Source: Heloderma charlesbogerti
Taxonomy: Eukaryota; Chordata; Lepidosauria; Squamata; Helodermatidae
Assembly: GCA_026122225.1 (NCBI GenBank)
Contig: JANEZZ010002769.1
Coordinates: 992,001 to 1,056,000, forward strand
DNA: 64,000 bases
Direction of reading: 5' to 3'
Shown: positions 22,399-34,834 of the stretch, in pieces
Layout: every line of letters begins with the position of its first letter
Position numbering within the stretch: the first letter of the stretch is position 1
Notes under the pieces: model-generated
What the model was told of the DNA's origin: nothing
Database searches by the model: none
What the model saw: the letters and a program-made list of their open reading frames with translations, nothing else
Made by a program: the position numbers and the translations under genes

Positions 22399-23999
22399 TT
22401 GAAGGCAAGTAGAAGGAGTTGAAGCATCCTGACAAAAGAGAGATGGAGCCCATTTCTCCATCTTAGACTACAGTGCACTGTACTTCCTGTCACCTACTTG
22501 GCAATTACCTTGCCCCCTCCTTTCATGCCCTGGATGTGGAACCTGGACCACAGGAGCCCAAGACAGGGAACATGAGGGAGACAATATGGAGAAATCATTC
22601 CGTCAAGAGGAAGAATAACAGACAATGAGGATAGAACATCAAGGCAGCCATCATACTTTGCATTTGTCCATGCCCCCAAAACCCTTTATCACCAGGTCAT
22701 TTTGTGCCTACTGCCTGCAGAGATGTTACAGCTACTAAATATATACTTGCACAACCAACTGTTATATGTTTAGTGGGACTCTGGAAACCTGCATGGCTGT
22801 GATTCCAAGGTATCAAATATAAGCATCTTATGTGGAATGAATGGAAGCCTTGGAACTTAAAAAAAAAACACACACGTTTCTAGACCTTGTGGTTGGACTG
22901 AAAAAATAGATAATGCACTGGCAGCTTTTACTAAGAGAACAGAGAAAATCTTGGTGGCGATTCCAATGACAATTTCTTTTCTTTTCTTTTCCACACAATT
23001 GTATTGTCAGTTCCTTCTTGCAGCCTACATTCCTTCTAATACTACTATCCATCCCTTGCTTTTTCCTGATTTTCTAGTCCCTGAAGATAAAAGCTGAACT
23101 AAAGTTTTCAAACCATGCAAGAAAAAGCCTCTAAAAACAAATCAAATGGCAAATCAAGCACATCTGGGTAATCCCCCCCCACATTTATTAATTCCTGTTT
23201 AAAGAATGTGGGTTTCATCATATATGCAAAATTTGGGATGCTTCCATGAATTCCAAAGCCTGCGAGTCTGCTGTTTTAAACTCATATTGCAGTGTGCATT
23301 AGGGAAGCAGCACAGCCTATGTAAAGCTCACAACATCCTGCCTTGCCCATAGGATAGGTGGATAGGTAAGGAACTTGGATGAGCCAAGCATGAGCACTAA
23401 GTGGCCAGTAGAGTCAGCTGGACTCAGTGAGCTAGCACTAACTACACCATATGGCACATGACAGGAGTGTTACCCCCATAACACAGCCCTCTGCTACCCA
23501 TCCTCAGGACTACTTAAGGCAACTCGCCCCTAGATAGAAAGGAATTCTCTTGCATTACGGCATTGGAATTTGTTGCTCCTGGGGTCTGCAGAACCAGCAA
23601 ACGCTAAGGGAGAAAGAAGGGTTAAAGACGTTTCGGTGGAACAGGGAAGCAGTGGGAGAAGGGAAAACAGATGGGAGGACAGTTATAGGGGAAGCAATTT
23701 TCTCAGAAGTTCTGCTGACAAGTCCTGAAAGTCTGAAAGCTTTTAAGAAAATTAAGTAGCTGTGAGATAGGATCAGGGGCCCTTTTCATAGATGAGCAAT
23801 AGATTACAAGATAAGATACAAAGGGCACAGGGATCTATGGTCCATTTTCATCCTGGAGAGAAGTAAACAATGAAGTTTTCTAAGGGTCTGCTTAGCTTGT
23901 TCAATAGTAACTGAGAACAGAAGATGGAAAGCAAAAAGGGGGCGGAGGGACAGACCTGCATTTGATACACATTTACTCAAGACTGTTTAAGTTTAAAGG
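22399..23999. other. No gene recognised
   Basis: Unique-looking, AT-richer sequence. Short frames have no motifs. Confidence 0.45.
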
Positions 24000-24610
24000 A
24001 GACTACTGGGAGCATTTCCCAAAGGATCCCATAAAATTGGGAAAGGAGACAATGAAATAACAGATTAAATTTAATACCAGTAAGTGCAAAGTGAGGCACA
24101 CTGGGAAAAGCAATCCTTCTTTTGGGTTAAGAGTTATGATGGGCTCTACATAAGGCTGCTCCCACTCAGGAAAGAGATTTAAGGGAGTCCTTGTGGCTAG
24201 CTCCCTGAAAACATCAGATCAATGGGCTGCAGCTGTCAAAAGCAGCTGAGATGTTAGGAGCAATTATAGAAGGGATAAAAATAAAAATAATACAGAAAAT
24301 AGCTTCAGAATCTTATATATAAACCAATGGTGTGTCCACATTTGGAGTGCCTGTGCACAACTTTGGTAACCCTACCTCCCCCTGCCCCCTCCCTAAAAAA
24401 AATAGAACACAGCAGAACTAGAGAAGATACAGTACAGAGAAGAGCAACTAAACAGTCAGTGGGTGCAGTGTTTCCATACCAGGCAAGATGTAAGAATAAT
24501 ATTAGGACATCAATTTATATCGGAGACAAAGACAGAGGATAAAACTGCTACATGATAATTAACGGAGGAGACAAAGTAGGGAAAGCAATACCTTGAATTG
24601 AAACAACTTT
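24000..24610 (+). mobile_element. Old CR1/L3 LINE fragment
   Basis: Blocks such as taagtgcaaagtgaggcaca, aagagatttaagggagtcct, atgttaggagcaattataga and ttatatataaaccaatggtg follow the CR1 C-terminal coding region in order. Divergence is high and all frames are broken. A C/A-rich insertion sits near 24370-24410. Confidence 0.75.
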
Positions 24611-27207
24611 GGCAAGCCTTTGATCTTTCAGAGGCGATGAGGAAGAAGCAGCTAAGCCCTTAACACATCAAACAATTGGCAACAGAGATAAGTCAAGAGA
24701 GACAGGCTGATGGTAGTGTCAACATATGTCCCAGTGACCCAAGAAGCTAAGGTCTCTCTGCACTTCTCTGTTTTCAGAATCTATCGAACTTCTTAATTTT
24801 AGTGTCCAGAATTCTCTATTTAAATGCACACAAACACACACAGTCACACACAACCTCCCTCTCTACTCAAGGCCCCTTTTAGGATAAGGAGCAAGAGTAA
24901 GATGGTGGTTTGGTCACATCATGAGCAGTTTTTGTTCACCCCATAAAATCTGCTTTGGTCCATAATGATTTTTCTGTGTGTTCACTTGGGGCCTCAAGAG
25001 GCTGTTTGGCTTTTAGACCTGTATTTATCACTGGGGCATAACGAGTTATTTTTAAAGGAACAAAGGCTATTTAAAAAAACACCATACGCAAATACAACAA
25101 TAACCAAAAAAATCCAAAAACAAAAAGGGGGGAACCCACAAAAGAGGAAGAGGGGGGGAGAATATATCAGAAAACATATCCATACACAATAATCACTTAC
25201 AACCCTCTTATTCCCCGCTTTTTCTTTTTTTATATTTGGGGTGATGTCAATGTAAAGGTACAAAAACGTTGCAATTGACACTTGCAGGTCCCTTTGTTTC
25301 TGTTAAAGTTTTGATTAGAATCCTGAAATCACAGGCAGGGTTTGCCTCTCATTCCACCCTGGGTTGCCATATCTGCCTCTGGAAGGGCTCCTGCTGCCAT
25401 CAATGACTTCAGTGAGGATAATCTGATGTTTGGGGTTAATGGGAATCATGGAAAGGTCAGGTAAGTTCTCTTTCAGAGTGTGCTCCTCCCTCAGCAAGAA
25501 GTCCCCCCCCCCCCGCCATTTCATTGCAAGGAATTGCAGAGGTGCTTGTAATCACAGCTCTCATTTAACTTTTCATTATACCTGAGAAAGAGCTCCATGA
25601 ATCCCACAAGCCCACATCTCCCATTGGTCTGTCCAGGTAAAGACCAAGGGGAGCAGGTCACAAGATGACGTAAAGAGGCCAGATTCTTAAAGGAAACAAA
25701 AGGCAGGAATTGTTCCACACAGTTAACTTTAAAAATCAATTCTCCCTCCCCCGCAACAATTAACCTGTGAAACTCATGGCCACAGGGAATAATTTACAAC
25801 AACCAGTAACATGGGTGGGTTCAAAATTGATACCACACATTCACAGAGGTCAGCTAAATGACAAGTGGAAGAGATTGTTCTTTTTTGAGGGGGGATACAA
25901 AGACAGCACTGATCTGCTCAGTGTGAGTAAGATGGGAAAGTCCAGCCTGAGAATTGTTGTAGATGGGACAGTAGGCTGAGCAGGCTCTGGTCTAAAAGTG
26001 AGTGTGGTTCTGCCACTGGTTGACTTGGGTGTAGAGGCTGCAACGTGGAGTGAGCTCCCGCTCCCACCCCTTTCTTATCAGTGGCATCTGTGCAGCTCTT
26101 CAGCCTGTTTACTCGCTGGATGGGTTACTGAGTTGCTGTCCAAATCATTAGGGGGTCAGATGGGGGGGGCGTCACAAACCAAAGCTGGGGTGTTCAGGCA
26201 ATAATCTCCTTCCCTTCTGATCAGGCTGGGCTTGTTAATGCAACAAGACCAGGCCCAAACTCATTCTGTATAGGTGGGGGAAGAAGCTGCATGGAACTGG
26301 AGCAGCTTCCTGCCCCCTTCACCAAACACTGACAAGTGCTCTCAGCTTTGCTCTCCCTCCCGCCCTTGAAATCTCTCAATTCATTCCCAGAAAGATTGGC
26401 ATTTAATACAGAGCTTCCAACTGTTTTCACAGTGTGGCTCTCTGTCCCTCCCTGCAGTTCCGCGTGAGCGTTGAACAGGCACTCTCTCTCCTGACAAGAG
26501 CCAAAGCAGCAGAGCCAGAGGGACGGGACGGCTACTCTTCTTGCAGGGCTGCACCCCTCCTGCCCCAGTTGAGCAGTCAATAAAGGGGGACTTGGATAAA
26601 GCCACAGGCAACCAGCGTGGAAGAAAGGCTGGATGGAGAGGCTTCCGAAGGAATACCAGGAGTCTTTGCCCTGCTTAGAGAGTGTCCAAGTGCTGCCTTT
26701 CAGGTTTCAGTACCCAGCCAAAGAAAGGGAGCAAGTGGACTCTAAATGGGTGGCATTGGAGTGCCTGGGTGAGGACTGGAGCATCCTCAAAAGCACAGGC
26801 CAGCAGGGAGGAATTTAAATGCTTGTGAGCTGAGAGGAGTAGTAAAAGAATCAACTTTACATCCAGGGTGTCCTTAAATTAGTTAAGGACTAAGAACATA
26901 AGACTGATGGAGCTGGTGGCAAGCTACGGGAGACAGATTGTTCTCGCATACTGACCTCTCTGGCTTGCTGTGGCCAACAGCAGCCATGTTGGAAATCCTA
27001 CTTGATACAGTACGCCAGGTTACACATTCTCCAGCTAAGGGATTCTGCACACATGGCAGAGGAAGCAGGCACACGCGGGTACTTTCCACTGCCCGCTGGA
27101 GTACCGAGTGACTTGGGCACAGTGTGCAAAAAGCTGATTGGCGTTATCATATTGTCCCCTCCCTGCCTTTTGAACAGGAAGCATCACTTGAGCTGCGCAT
27201 ATATATT
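24611..27207. other. No gene recognised
   Basis: Largely unique sequence with A-rich runs near 25070-25160 and a C-run at 25503-25515. No exon or repeat family identified. Confidence 0.45.
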
Positions 27208-27232
27208 GGGGGGGGGGGGAGAGAGAGAGAGA
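27208..27232. repeat. Simple repeat: G-run followed by (GA)n
   Basis: Twelve G residues followed by alternating GA units, directly before a SINE. Confidence 0.9.
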
Positions 27233-27237
27233 TGATG

Positions 27238-27425
27238 TGAGAGCCAGTGTGGTGTAGTGACCAGGGTGTTGGACTAGGATCAGAGAAATCCAGATTCAAA
27301 TCCCCAGTCAGCCATGAAGCTCTCTGGAGAACCTAAAGCCAGTCTCTCTCTTTCAGCCTAATCTACCTTGTAGGGTTGTTGGGAGGATAAAATGGGGAAT
27401 GGGGAGGGACGATGTATGTTGTCCG
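27238..27425 (+). mobile_element. tRNA-derived CORE-type SINE
   Basis: Begins gagccagtgtggtgtagtga, with a box B-like region agattcaaatcccc. It continues into the core tcagcctaatctaccttgta .. ttgggaggataaaatgggg, which resembles the MIR/CORE-SINE central domain. Related copies lie at 34835, 43981, 54893 and 61400. Confidence 0.85.
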
Positions 27426-27479
27426 GAGGGAGGGAGGGATAAAATATGCAGTCAATCAGTCAATGTATATGTTGCTTCC

Positions 27480-27634
27480 ATCATGCCATGGTCTGAAGGC
27501 ACATGACACAGCTACCTTGTTGAAGCTCAGCAGGTCTGGGCCTGGTCAGTGCCTGAATGAAAGACTGCCTGGGAACCCCAAGTATACCACCTTGAGTTCC
27601 ATTACGGAAAAAGGCAGAACATAAATATTTTAGG
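27480..27634 (+). mobile_element. 5S rRNA-derived SINE
   Basis: The part 'gaagctcagcaggtctggg' followed by 'cctggtcagtgcctgaatga' and 'agactgcctgggaa' matches the internal promoter (box A, intermediate element, box C) of a 5S rRNA gene. The tail ccaccttgagttcc .. aaaggcagaacataaatatt resembles an L2 3' end. A 5S head fused to a LINE-type tail is the structure of 5S-derived SINEs. It is not a functional 5S gene because the 5' third is unrecognisable and substitutions are numerous. Confidence 0.82.
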
Positions 27635-27818
27635 ATAGATGATATGTTTTATAAATACATACTTACCCCATGGGGATGATCTCCTGGGTCACTGAGTATG
27701 TGAACTGAACTGAGGACACAAGGTGAATTTGAAACAGTTTTCCCTTATACCCCAGCAGAGCGTAAGGGAGAATGGAGGATACAGGTGAGGCCACGTAGGC
27801 TAGTGACTTGATATAAAC

Positions 27819-27903
27819 CAGCCTTCCCCAACCTGAGGCCCTCCAGATGTGTTGGACTATAACTCCCATCATCCACAGCCAGTATGGCCATGTTGCTGGG
27901 GCC
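27819..27903 (+). mobile_element. Foldback hAT-like element, CAG..CTG family, truncated
   Basis: Starts CAGCCTTCCCCAACCTGAGG and continues ccctccagatgtgttggact. The right arm is largely lost. Confidence 0.75.
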
Positions 27904-29286
27904 CAGGGCAGTTATCATCAGTAAATATATATTTTAAATAAAGCTATACATAATTATGCTAGCAATAAAAGCATGCCCAAATAAAACATCACAGGCATGA
28001 ATCCCACTTAGACTTGAGCTTCAAAGGGAGAGTGGAGGAGCAGCCACTGATAATGATAATGCCTTTCTCTGACGCTCTCATATTTGCGGCAGATAAAGCT
28101 TCCTTCAGCTGACTGTAAATGTCAAGATTGGGTCATGGAGGACAGAAGCCATTACTCTGATTCTTAGAACTGTCTGTATTGTTTCTCTAATCAGTGTTGG
28201 AAGGACAATGTGTTGAAGGCGTGCTCGGGATCACTGCTGGACCTTTGTTTCCCTGGTATGCCCAAGCTGCCCTGGCGCTGTGTCACGGGACATAATTTTC
28301 TTGCTCGTCCTTGGGGCCTGACCATGGAGGAATGTGGTGTGTGTGTGCTTTCCAGGCTTCCCTCCTTTGCACATGCGCTAATCATGCACTCTGCCAAAAC
28401 GACACAGCCCCACACAAGCTCACTGCAGAGGAGAGGAGTGGGGAAGAAGAAAGCAGAATCATGCTCTCTCTTGTTCGCGAAGTCCAACTCAACCTTTTGG
28501 CCTTTTGTTATCTCAATGCTGCATGCATTTGGGAGTCTCAGGCAGTCTGCAGTTTAGAAAGGGGGGAAAACACGGTTTTAAACAATTATTGTTTTTTCCA
28601 CCTGACTGGCTGCAAACTTGTTAATTTTTCCCCTTTAATGTGTGAAAGCGGAGACGGCAGCTGCATGGAAATGAGTCGCCCTCCTATCCCCAGGCCCTGG
28701 CTGGCGTTCAGAGTATGCCGGCCTCTAGTGCAATCACGGCCTTCTATAAATAAAGCCCAATATCTCATCAATGGCAGAACAGCCGTGCTTTATAGAGTCG
28801 TCTGACATAAAACCGTCCCTCTTTACGGCCCTCAAACCATTTGCGTCATTTAGCACAGCTCTGTAAACCTTCTGTTCTCCACGCTACACCGTGTGGAGTG
28901 CCTAATGGCAGAGACACCGCCACACATGCTCTGTTCCAGAAAGCCTGGGAACCCCCAGTGTGGAAATATGGTTGCTTCCCACAAATATACAACTGGTGAC
29001 ACCTGGCACCAAAAAGCGCCCTGAATATGATGCCAGGAACCCCCTGAGCCCATAGATTCAGCTGATAGTTGCAGCTGGGAAACATCTGGCACTAATTCAA
29101 TTCAATACAGATACACTGTCAGAGAACATTTCTCAGTGCCCATTCTTCTGCGCCCCCAGATGACATACAGGCTACTCGCTCCCCTCTGAGTCTGGTTAGA
29201 GCTTCACCTCTCATTCTGGCCAGTCCACGATTAGGCAGAAAGGACTCGTGCATCTAGCCCACTTCCTTGGTGCTCAGCCTTTACAC
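27904..29286. promoter_or_regulatory. Unique sequence with candidate regulatory block 28560-28860
   Basis: The 300 bases from 28560 are non-repeat and hold AT cores and CpGs together: tttaaacaattattg, tgcatggaaatgagtc, cttctataaataaagccc and atttgcgtcatttagc (AP-1/CRE-like). No exon is evident. The composition contrasts with neighbouring repeats and suggests constraint, which cannot be tested here. Confidence 0.35.
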
Positions 29287-29532
29287 CAGGGGTGAGGAAT
29301 CTTTTTTATGTTGAGGGCTGAATTCCCTTCGGGGGTAATCTGTCAGAGGCCATACGCTGGCTGTGGGTGGGACTGGAGTCAGGGCAAGCAGGACCCAAGC
29401 CAAATGTGGGTGAGCCATCCTGTTTCTCTGCCTCGTTCTTCCAACCCCCTTTTCTCTCTCGCCCCCTCTTCCTCCACTGCTTGCATGGAGGCTTGTGAAA
29501 TTAGGCTAAGGGGTGTAGCTTGGCCATCCCTG
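29287..29532. mobile_element. hAT-like element fragment (CAGGGGTGAGGAA terminus)
   Basis: The left end caggggtgaggaatc and the right end gccatccctg form short inverted termini. Flanking 8-mers ctttacac (29279-29286) and ctttaaaa (29533-29540) agree at six positions, as expected for an old hAT target duplication. No coding sequence. Confidence 0.72.
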
Positions 29533-30624
29533 CTTTAAAAATTACAGGAGCATGGTGGGATGAAGTCATGGAAATGCAGCTCCCTCACCAACTGCTGTAA
29601 CATATAAAGGTAACGTGAGTAATACTCTAAACTATGGAGATACAGCTTCATCTTAGCCCATCACAGCTAGTGAAACCTAGTGCTATGGGTTGATTCAGAC
29701 TGTTATTTGGTGATACACATACAAGGCTTAAAGGGGTCTTTTGTTCCCGCCTCCCCTGGATCAAACCATGGTTTCTAATCCCGGTCTGTAGGTCTAGTGC
29801 AAACAATAGTTTGCTGGCTTGGATGAAATGGCAAACTATGGTATAGTGCAAGCTAGAAAGGTCGGGAGGGAATCACGGCACACAAGGGAAGTAGGGGAGA
29901 AGGGACTGGGCAAGCTCTAGAGTCCTTCAAGGTTTCTTCACATAGCACCAAGCCATGATTTGGCATTACATTTGAACCAGCCCAATGTTATTACTACAAG
30001 AACAACACCCCATAAACCAAGCATGGAACACCACTTCTTTCCACTTCAATCCCTGCAGAAAAATACAGCCACATCAATACTGGCTATCCCCTCCCCACTC
30101 TACCTCACCTTACAGGGAGTTCATATATGTGTGCTTATCACTCAGTAACTACAACTTCAAGGGATGTCTTGCATGCATGGAACAACCATTATCACAGGTG
30201 GAACATTCACATCACTTGACACAATGTTCTTCAATGGAGACAGTTCACAAATCCAGCTGAAAGGATGCGCGAGTCAACTCTCAGCTGATGGTTTATGAAG
30301 GTGGCTGGAGATGTGAGGCAGGAACAGCTTTACAGCTCCATCTGCTCTAACCCCTTCCAGGCCTGGTCAAGCTGACAATGCTGCACAAAATCCTCCCTTC
30401 GATCAATCTGGCAGTTCCCAGAGCTGCTCGTCCCCATATGGCAGAGCCAGGCCCCTCGGGCATGCTCTGGGCACCTGCCATCGTGACTTGCTGAGCAGGA
30501 AGAAGAAGGGGGAGGGATGCATACAGAAGACCGGTAGACTTTCCAGAGCTACAGTGCTCTGTTTAGCCTGGCCTCTGATACTCAGGGACTGTAGCTATCC
30601 TCCAGTCCCCTGGTCTATAGGTTT
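29533..30624. other. No gene recognised
   Basis: Unique-looking sequence without supported features. Confidence 0.45.
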
Positions 30625-30745
30625 TCTTTTTAAAATTCCTAGATGTTTGTGAATAGGTGACCATTTTATTTGGAAGAGGCTTTCCACTTTACCTGAGGAA
30701 GAATTCTGTGTAACTTGAAAGCTTGCCTATACCTACTACAGCAAG
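30625..30745. repeat. Old interspersed repeat, family uncertain
   Basis: The segment acctgaggaagaattctgtg .. tgaaagcttgcctat resembles an ancient dispersed reptile/bird repeat. A reverse-complement relative appears at 62380-62540 (caagcttttgagatctcc .. tcttcatcggg). Similarity is short. Confidence 0.45.
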
Positions 30746-32667
30746 AAAAGCTGGGTTGACCCCCCCCAAAAGTAGATATTGCCTTAGCAATGACGTTTTC
30801 ATTGCTCTCAGAGATCAACATAGCAAAAAACTGTCCATCCTAAGAAGCTTTTCGGGCATTTACCATGTGCTGAGCAACACAGGAGGAGATGCAAGGACAG
30901 TGTCTCTGTCTCGTGGAGCAATTGGCCTTGCCCTCAAAAGGCACCCAGCTGCCAGGAAGAAACAGAGCAGCCACACACTCCTCTGGCAACATGAAAGAGA
31001 CTTCGCCTATGTGGGAATTCCACGACCAGGGACCAAGCAGGCTGCTCAGCCGCAGAATGATCTGGCTAGAAAGTAACCCAGAGAGGGACTTGGGGCTATC
31101 GGTGTTGTCACCACTGGTTCCACAAAGCATATTTTTGGGATGAAAGAGTGCAGCAGGAACAGCTCCTTTGACAAGTACAGAGGAGGAGCCCCTGGGACAT
31201 TTTCGGAACTTGTTAGGTTTGCATCTCATGGGAGTAGCAGAGAATAAGGGAGTCAGAGCAGAAAGGCTGTGTACTTGTGGTTTCCCTAACCTCCTGACTT
31301 CTAGAGCAAAGGAAAATATGGGTGGCAAAGTAGGTGGAACAACATTCAACCCAGAGGATTCCCTGGTGAATCGAGAGGATGCAGTCCAGTGATAGTTCTG
31401 TAGGAAATCAGATTCTCGCTCTCTAGGCAACAGGAGAATCCCAAAGCAAGAACAGTTAAGACTTCAAAAGCCTCTAAGGAATTCTAAGCAGTTTATCCCA
31501 CTTGCAAGAGGCAAGTCCCAAAGTATTTTTTCCATCAGAAAGGGATCTTGCTGCAGATGAGTGGGGATCAAACAAGAAATCTTTTCAGAGCCATCCTGGG
31601 CTCAACATGTTCCTTCTCGCTGATCTATCTTCCCACTGCAGCCTTTATACCCTGTGCTGGGAGGCTGTGTCCATCCTCACAAAAATGAAATCTAGGCTCC
31701 AGTCACAGCGAGGAAGGCAGAATCAGAGACACAAGAATCTAAGCCAGGGACTTAGGTTGCTCCTTGGCACCAGTATCCAGTGGTGCACACGAGCGCATCT
31801 CCCTGCTGCCCTCCTGTGCTGAGCAGGAAGAGTGGCCTGAAGGAAGCTCCTTGGGCCCAGTGCTCGTGCGTTCCCTGACAGTATTAAAGACAGGCTTATT
31901 AAGTGTGTAATATTAATTAACCCAGATAAGAGCATAAGAGCTTTTAAAGTCAATTCATTAAATATAATTATAAAGATAGCATTTTTATGCGTGGCAGCAA
32001 TCTGATCTCAATCACAGCGACGGTGCTGAGCCTGCAGCCCCCACGGCATCTCTGCTCCCCGCTGCACTTGTTCTTGAGCTGTGCTGCTGCTTCCGGGCAA
32101 GGAATCGCGCTTCCTCAATTCCCTCTCTCAGCGCCAGTGTTTGTAGACTGGAGTGCCAGTCACATCTCTTGATCCACCTAGGCCCTCCTCTCTGATCCTG
32201 GGCTGTTCTTAGTCCCCCTTAATATTCACAAGCTGCTGGCTCCCTTCTGGTTGAGGTCCCTCAGCACACCTGAAGCTCCATCATTTCTATCCTGGGCCTG
32301 GGCTTTCTCCACATACAACAGATTTCCCTCAGTTTCTATTGGGATGAAATCTTACGGAGGCAGCATGGTATCTTGCATTTGTCTTCTCTTTGTTGGGGTT
32401 AAAGGCTTGGATTCTTGCCCAATGGGGCATACTTTGACCCAGCATAAATACAGCCTGGAAGAAGAATGCCCAAGTGTTTCCAGCCAACCCCCCCACCCCA
32501 GGAGTTAACGAGGCTTTCGCTCTCCCAAGGCTGCTTGCGCTCCTGCCCCAGTTAATTAACTGCTCCTGGGGAACAATTAATATCTGTCAGGAGACATGGG
32601 GCCCATGCCAGACACTCTGCCAAGTTTCTGCTCAGCAGAGATCAGGGGACAGGAAGGGGGAGCCCAG
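30746..32667. promoter_or_regulatory. Unique sequence with candidate regulatory block 31865-32040
   Basis: No gene seen. From 31865, repeat-free AT-rich DNA (taatattaattaacccagat, gcttttaaagtcaattcatt, aaatataattataaagatag) passes sharply into CpG-bearing sequence. A further ttaattaactgctcc .. caattaatatctg block lies near 32550-32585. Clustered TAAT cores are enhancer-like. Confidence 0.35.
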
Positions 32668-33315
32668 TCAGTCCCATACAGCTTGAAGGTTAGACTCTGG
32701 ATAAACCTCAGCCCTGTATGGGGCATGCTTTTCCTGATCCAAAATCGAGTAGGGGGCACCAGCCAGCCTTGGCCAGGCATACTGCATATCTTTAAGTAGG
32801 CCTAGCAGACCCTTGAGGATGTTGTGACACCCAGATTCTGCCCGTTGCCCACGGTAACCATGTCCCTCGCACTCCAGAGAGAGGTACAGACTCTCAGCCA
32901 ACTGTAGCACAAACTCCACTATGGCTAGGTTGCCCTTTGCCATACGATACACAGAAGTAGGGAAGGTCCGCATGCGTTAGGAAAGCCTGTGAAGAAAACC
33001 ACAGAGTGGGAGATTTGCTTGAGTCTACCCGTGGCGTCCCCCTACTCCAAATCCATCTAACCAAAGGCCCACAAACTGGTCAGGGAAGCTTGGAAAGCAA
33101 ACCAAAGACTAGTCCAGATACTGGGTCCTGACAAGGAGGATTTGTCTATTCCCTCTCAAAGTAACACTGAGAGCCATAAACAACCTTTGGGTAAGATTTG
33201 AGGTAAGATTAGCTTTGAAGACATTGTGGTAGCTGGTCTTGTTGCAAGACAAAAGAGGGGTTTGCATACTCTGGGTCTGCAGTCCCCATAGTCTTCTGGG
33301 CAAGGCCTCCATCAA
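32668..33315 (-). other. Unassigned minus-strand reading frame with internal stops
   Basis: A 102-codon open frame (32973-32668) has coding-like codon choice and reads as a plausible protein (YRMAKGNLAIVEFVLQLAES, then CHNILKGLLGLLKDMQYAWP). The same frame continues upstream through three stops to a second open piece at 33315-33109. A polypyrimidine tract and AG (ttttcttcacag) precede the first piece, but splicing there would bring in a stop. I cannot assign a family. It could be a decayed transposon or host pseudogene, or chance. The call is low confidence. Confidence 0.25.
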
Positions 33316-33981
33316 CAGCTCAGAGTATCTTCACTAAGTGCCTCTACAGAGTCTGTTTATGCTAGTGGTATATGAAACAAGTGGTGGGGAGGGGGAGAGA
33401 AAGAAAAGCAACTAGCCAGCCAAAGAGGCACCAAAATGGCAGGAAGGTCTGCACTTTGGGGAGTCACGAGAAGGGCTGTGCTGTGCAGAGCTTGCCAGTG
33501 CTTGAAAAAACAGAACGGTGAGCACGCCCTGCCAAGGAAGTATCTTTGCACTGAACCAGAATTGATTTGTTGAGCTGAGGAAGGGGTGCAGAGGCCTGGA
33601 GGCTGCAACGACTCCTGGGACTGGTTACTTATTCAGATGCTTTGGATACAGATTCCCTTTCGTTGCTGGTTGCTTATTAGCATTTTCCAGCCTGCGGGCA
33701 GTTCTGATGGATGGAGCACGGCACCGGCCTCCTCTCACTGCAGAGCCAAGGCCGAGAACCCTTCTGCAGATACAGCTATGCTCTGATCCCTTTCGCTGCC
33801 CCTTTCCTGCCATGTTAAGAGTAGTGTCTTTGGGGCAGACCAGGCACAGTCTCCAGATACCAGCAACAAGGATGACAGCCTCTCCTCCTTCACTGTGCTG
33901 CAAAGTCATACAGCATGTGGGGGTTAACAGAGGGTCTTCCAAGGCCAGACCACACCGCTGGCAGAAGGGGTTGCCCTAAGA
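33316..33981. other. No gene recognised
   Basis: Unique-looking sequence. Confidence 0.4.
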
Positions 33982-34101
33982 CAGCCTTCCTTAACCTGGC
34001 ACCCTCCAGATGTTTTGGACTATGGTTTCCAGCAGGCTGGCTGGGGGTTGCTGGGAGCTGTGGCCCAACCCATCTGGAGGGCATCAGACCGGGGATGGCT
34101 G
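33982..34101. mobile_element. Foldback hAT-like element, CAG..CTG family
   Basis: Starts CAGCCTTCCTTAACCTGGCA, with ccctccagatgttttggact, and ends catctggagggcatcag .. gggatggctg. The two arms are reverse complements. Flanking 8-mers ccctaaga and tcctaggt agree at five positions. Confidence 0.82.
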
Positions 34102-34834
34102 TCCTAGGTGGTAAAACTAGAATGGGGTAGGAATTGCTGGGGGAAGCATACAGACAGCATGGCCCGCATGCACACTCACCTCTGTGTCACACTCATGCCA
34201 CGTGTGATCATCCCTTGTTGCTTGACAACTGAAGATTGCTTGCATGTGTGAATGAGGCCAATGCAGGTTAATTGCCCCAGACAGAACTTCCATATCACCC
34301 TGACTGGATACTTTTTCAAGGGGCTGAAATACTTTTCAAGGCAGAGGGTTCACACGTTTAGAGTGAGAATAGTCAAGGCTTGAATAACGAACGATGTACG
34401 TATGTGCACATGTCAATGAGCCCAGACAGGGAGATGTGCTGCATACCATCTGAACTCAGGGGCGTTCAAAGTCATACTGTCTAAGAGGAGTGGGGCAAGA
34501 GGGGAGACACATCTCCGTCTTCTCATCTGAAGTTACAGAGCAACATGATGAGCCAGAAATTGCAGGTTCTAAATGCAACTGGATCTCTCTAGACTATGTA
34601 TGGACCCCAGGAGGTACGCTAAAGGCTTACTGTGGCATAACAAGCTGTTGTGGGCTGCCTAGAACACCCTTCATGAGATGTGGAAATTGCTTTATGCCAC
34701 ACACCTGGTGAAGTAGATTTTATGCTGCAACACATGTGTTAAGCCTATGAGATGAGACAGGGCTCCTTGCCATTTTGCTGCCATACTCCACATTCAAGCT
34801 GGCCTTCTAGAATGTGTCAGTATGAGCATAGGAT
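34102..34834. other. No gene recognised
   Basis: Unique-looking sequence. Confidence 0.4.

Noticed and set aside
27497..27590. Apparent 5S rRNA gene
   Set aside because: Only the internal promoter region is clear, many positions differ from 5S rRNA, and a LINE-type tail follows.
32973..32998. Splice acceptor ttttcttcacag before the minus-strand 102-codon frame
   Set aside because: Using it would include an in-frame TAA before the open frame begins, so it does not support an exon in that frame.
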